Made by a program: the position numbers and the translations under genes | Notes under the pieces: model-generated | The model's input: the letters and a program-made list of their open reading frames with translations, nothing else | Database searches by the model: none | Told to the model about the DNA's origin: nothing | In this document: positions 6,740 to 6,818 of the stretch, in pieces | How positions within the stretch are numbered: the first letter of the stretch is position 1 | Layout: each line of letters opens with the position of its first letter | Origin: Candidatus Peregrinibacteria bacterium | GTDB taxonomy: Bacteria > Patescibacteriota > Gracilibacteria > UBA1369 > JACRIC01 | Length of the DNA stretch: 6,818 nt | NCBI GenBank assembly: GCA_016235915.1 | Contig: JACRIC010000071.1 | Coordinates: 1 to 6,818 of the forward strand | Direction: 5' to 3'

Positions 6740-6818
6740 TCATTCTGATAACGCGATTGGCAGACGCGTTATCAGATAATCGCTCGCATAGACGGTTCCC
6801 AATTGCTCGGCAATGTCC
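6740..6818 (-). CDS. 3' end of an unidentified gene (partial, last 25 codons)
   Basis: The minus-strand frame enters at the window edge and gives 25 complete codons ending ...LITRLPIALSE before TGA at 6742-6740. It looks coding because it is amphipathic and balanced in composition (DIAEQLGTVYASDY at its start), and because the stop is followed 25 bases later by a terminator hairpin on the same strand. The fragment is too short to identify. The other two minus-strand frames either stop after 14 codons or read Cys/Arg-rich and run on into the uvrA promoter, so they are less likely. A strong inverted repeat overlaps the final codons. Confidence 0.45.
   Translation of the reverse strand, partial: DIAEQLGTVYASDYLITRLPIALSE
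6744..6776. repeat. Perfect 12-bp inverted repeat with 9-base loop
   Basis: TCTGATAACGCG (6744-6755) and CGCGTTATCAGA (6765-6776) are exact reverse complements around a 9-base loop. Outside them, imperfect pairing continues, including ACCGTCT (6723-6729) with AGACGGT (6790-6796). It overlaps the last codons of the partial minus-strand gene and has no T-run, so it is not a simple terminator. It could be an mRNA 3' hairpin, a protein binding site or a mobile-element trace. Confidence 0.8.

Noticed and set aside
5975..6748. Plus-strand open frame of 257 codons
   Set aside because: It lies antisense to the conserved N-terminal ATPase region of uvrA, is rich in Phe/Arg/His as expected of a complement-strand shadow, and has no recognisable motif.
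6717..6818. Possible tRNA (GGTTCCCAAT resembles a T-arm)
   Set aside because: No acceptor stem, anticodon arm or D-arm can be drawn around it; the dominant fold is the long inverted repeat.
1..6818. CRISPR array, insertion sequence, rRNA or riboswitch
   Set aside because: I saw no regularly spaced repeats, no transposase frame, no rRNA-like conserved blocks and no known riboswitch core on either strand.

Overview
The window looks like a piece of a small, moderately AT-rich bacterial genome, most likely Candidate Phyla Radiation / Patescibacteria. This is an inference. It rests on the UvrA sequence style, a 56-residue stand-alone excisionase-type helix-turn-helix gene, two large secreted proteins with no recognisable family, and the lack of Shine-Dalgarno sites before the starts that can be examined. 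TGA is used as a normal stop (1833-2984 gene, zinc-ribbon gene, gene ending at 6740), so the TGA-as-glycine code of Gracilibacteria/SR1 does not apply.

Layout. On the plus strand, 2-1792 and 1833-2984 encode two exported or membrane-anchored, cysteine-containing proteins of unknown function. They lie 40 bases apart and are probably co-transcribed. They share two short motifs (DCxD, and LY-x4-E-[QR]-F), which hints at remote paralogy. On the minus strand, converging on them with only 9 bases between stop codons, is a pair of 56-codon genes: a MerR/excisionase-like DNA-binding protein (3395 to 3225) followed by a CxxC...CxxC zinc-ribbon protein (3164 to 2994). Upstream of this pair lies an extremely AT-rich island (3441-3600, GC 6.7% over 3481-3600). 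It contains a well-spaced sigma-70-like promoter facing the pair, and a 20-bp perfect palindrome (3596-3615) marks its other edge. The rest of the minus strand is uvrA (6574 to 3677), complete and intact, with its own promoter at 6611-6639. A Rho-independent-type terminator (6671-6715) separates uvrA from a preceding minus-strand gene, of which only the last 25 codons are visible (6818 to 6740).

How the genes relate. UvrA is the damage-recognition ATPase of nucleotide excision repair and appears to be a single-gene transcription unit here. The small HTH and zinc-ribbon genes may form a regulatory mini-operon, but their target is unknown; the palindrome is one candidate site. The two secreted proteins probably act together outside the cytoplasm, but nothing in the window identifies their job. 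I did not find a convincing new multi-gene system. The best leads are the small HTH/zinc-ribbon pair with its AT island and palindrome, and the secreted pair with its CxxCH motif.
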